From: Alphaproteobacteria bacterium
Lineage (GTDB): Bacteria > Pseudomonadota > Alphaproteobacteria > Rs-D84 > CACZYB01
Assembly: GCA_009785175.1 (NCBI GenBank)
Contig: WQWV01000006.1
Coordinates: forward strand, 1-36,264
Direction: 5' to 3'
Length of the DNA stretch: 36,264 bases
Shown here piece after piece: positions 36,140-36,264 of the stretch. Positions within the stretch are counted from its first letter, which is position 1. Each line of letters begins with the position of its first letter. The translations under genes and the position numbers were made by a program. Under the pieces are notes generated by a model that did no database searches, was not told the origin of the DNA, and was given only the letters and a program-made list of their open reading frames with translations.

Positions 36140-36264
36140 CCGCAAACTGCAAAGCACTCGCACCGCCCACACAAACGCCAAATGCTCTTGGCGTTTTGGG
36201 CAGATTAAACCTGTGTTATTTAAGCGAAGCGCGCCCCACGCACCGAAGGTGCTCTAAGCTATAA
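36140..36264 (-). repeat. Family A intergenic repeat, inverted, cut by window edge (A9)
   Basis: CGCACC tail, hairpin CGCCAA-ATGCTC-TTGGCG, GATTAAACCTGTGTTATTTAAGC, GCGCGC...GCACCGAAGGTGC stem, CTAAGCTATAA. The reverse complement of the right half of family A. No gene is seen in 36127-36264. Confidence 0.7.

Noticed and set aside
1-36264. CRISPR array, tRNA, rRNA, integrase or insertion sequence
   Set aside because: Repeats are dispersed, not regularly spaced with unique spacers. No cloverleaf, rRNA segment or transposase/integrase protein was recognised on either strand.

Overview
The window looks like a chromosomal segment of an uncultivated alphaproteobacterium with a Gram-negative envelope. 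The support is an LptE lipoprotein with the alphaproteobacterial C-G-F-R-P start, LolA, BamE, two class A penicillin-binding proteins, MurA, YbgC, a groESL promoter of the alphaproteobacterial RpoH type, and typical alphaproteobacterial versions of RsmA, HolA and ThyX. The Cys-rich secreted protein and the pseudopilins recall uncultured gut alphaproteobacteria, but that lineage assignment is inference. The standard bacterial code is used. No tRNA, rRNA, CRISPR array, transposase or phage gene was seen.

Layout. 1-2400: GNAT acetyltransferase facing a nitronate-monooxygenase-like flavoprotein. 2400-6700: large Cys-rich secreted protein, rsmA, and a pseudopilin. 6990-11800: groESL, a kinase-rluB pair, and tyrA. 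11800-15400: lptE-holA, and thrS preceded by a 17-codon leader peptide containing four consecutive Thr codons. 15600-20160: a secreted Gly/Ala-rich protein, then an operon ruvB-ybgC-pseudopilin-bamE-membrane protein, followed by a second, paralogous HxxCC membrane protein. 20280-28350: murA-mrcA, a SIMPL-domain gene with thyX, and a second class A PBP with folD, all on the minus strand. 28400-31330: grpE, yraN, lolA-tsaE and a MaoC-like hydratase. 31340-36060: two small unknown proteins, an MFS-type transporter, a VIT1-like transporter, a single-pass periplasmic protein and dapB.

Three things stand out beyond the ordinary gene content. First, ten genes, including the thrS leader peptide, have a sigma70-like promoter with a spacer of exactly 17 bp whose -10 box ends 6 or 7 bases before the ATG. 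Their mRNAs should start at or next to the start codon (leaderless). The other genes have a leader with a clear Shine-Dalgarno sequence or are translationally coupled. Second, almost every sizeable intergenic gap is filled by three families of structured repeats (called A, B and C here) plus short REP palindromes. They occur in both orientations, nested in each other, and they contribute stop codons, a protein C-terminus, a terminator and a -35 box. Third, there are six G/C homopolymers, each exactly nine long. Two lie between the -35 and -10 boxes of related promoters (dapB and a membrane protein gene) and one lies inside the Cys-rich surface protein gene, as expected of phase-variable loci.

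The envelope genes (MurA, two PBPs, DapB, LptE, LolA, BamE, YbgC) and core genes (RsmA, RluB, HolA, RuvB, TsaE, ThrS, GroESL, GrpE) are ordinary housekeeping functions. Pseudopilins, the Cys-rich secreted protein, the HxxCC membrane proteins and the small unknown proteins are the accessory part.
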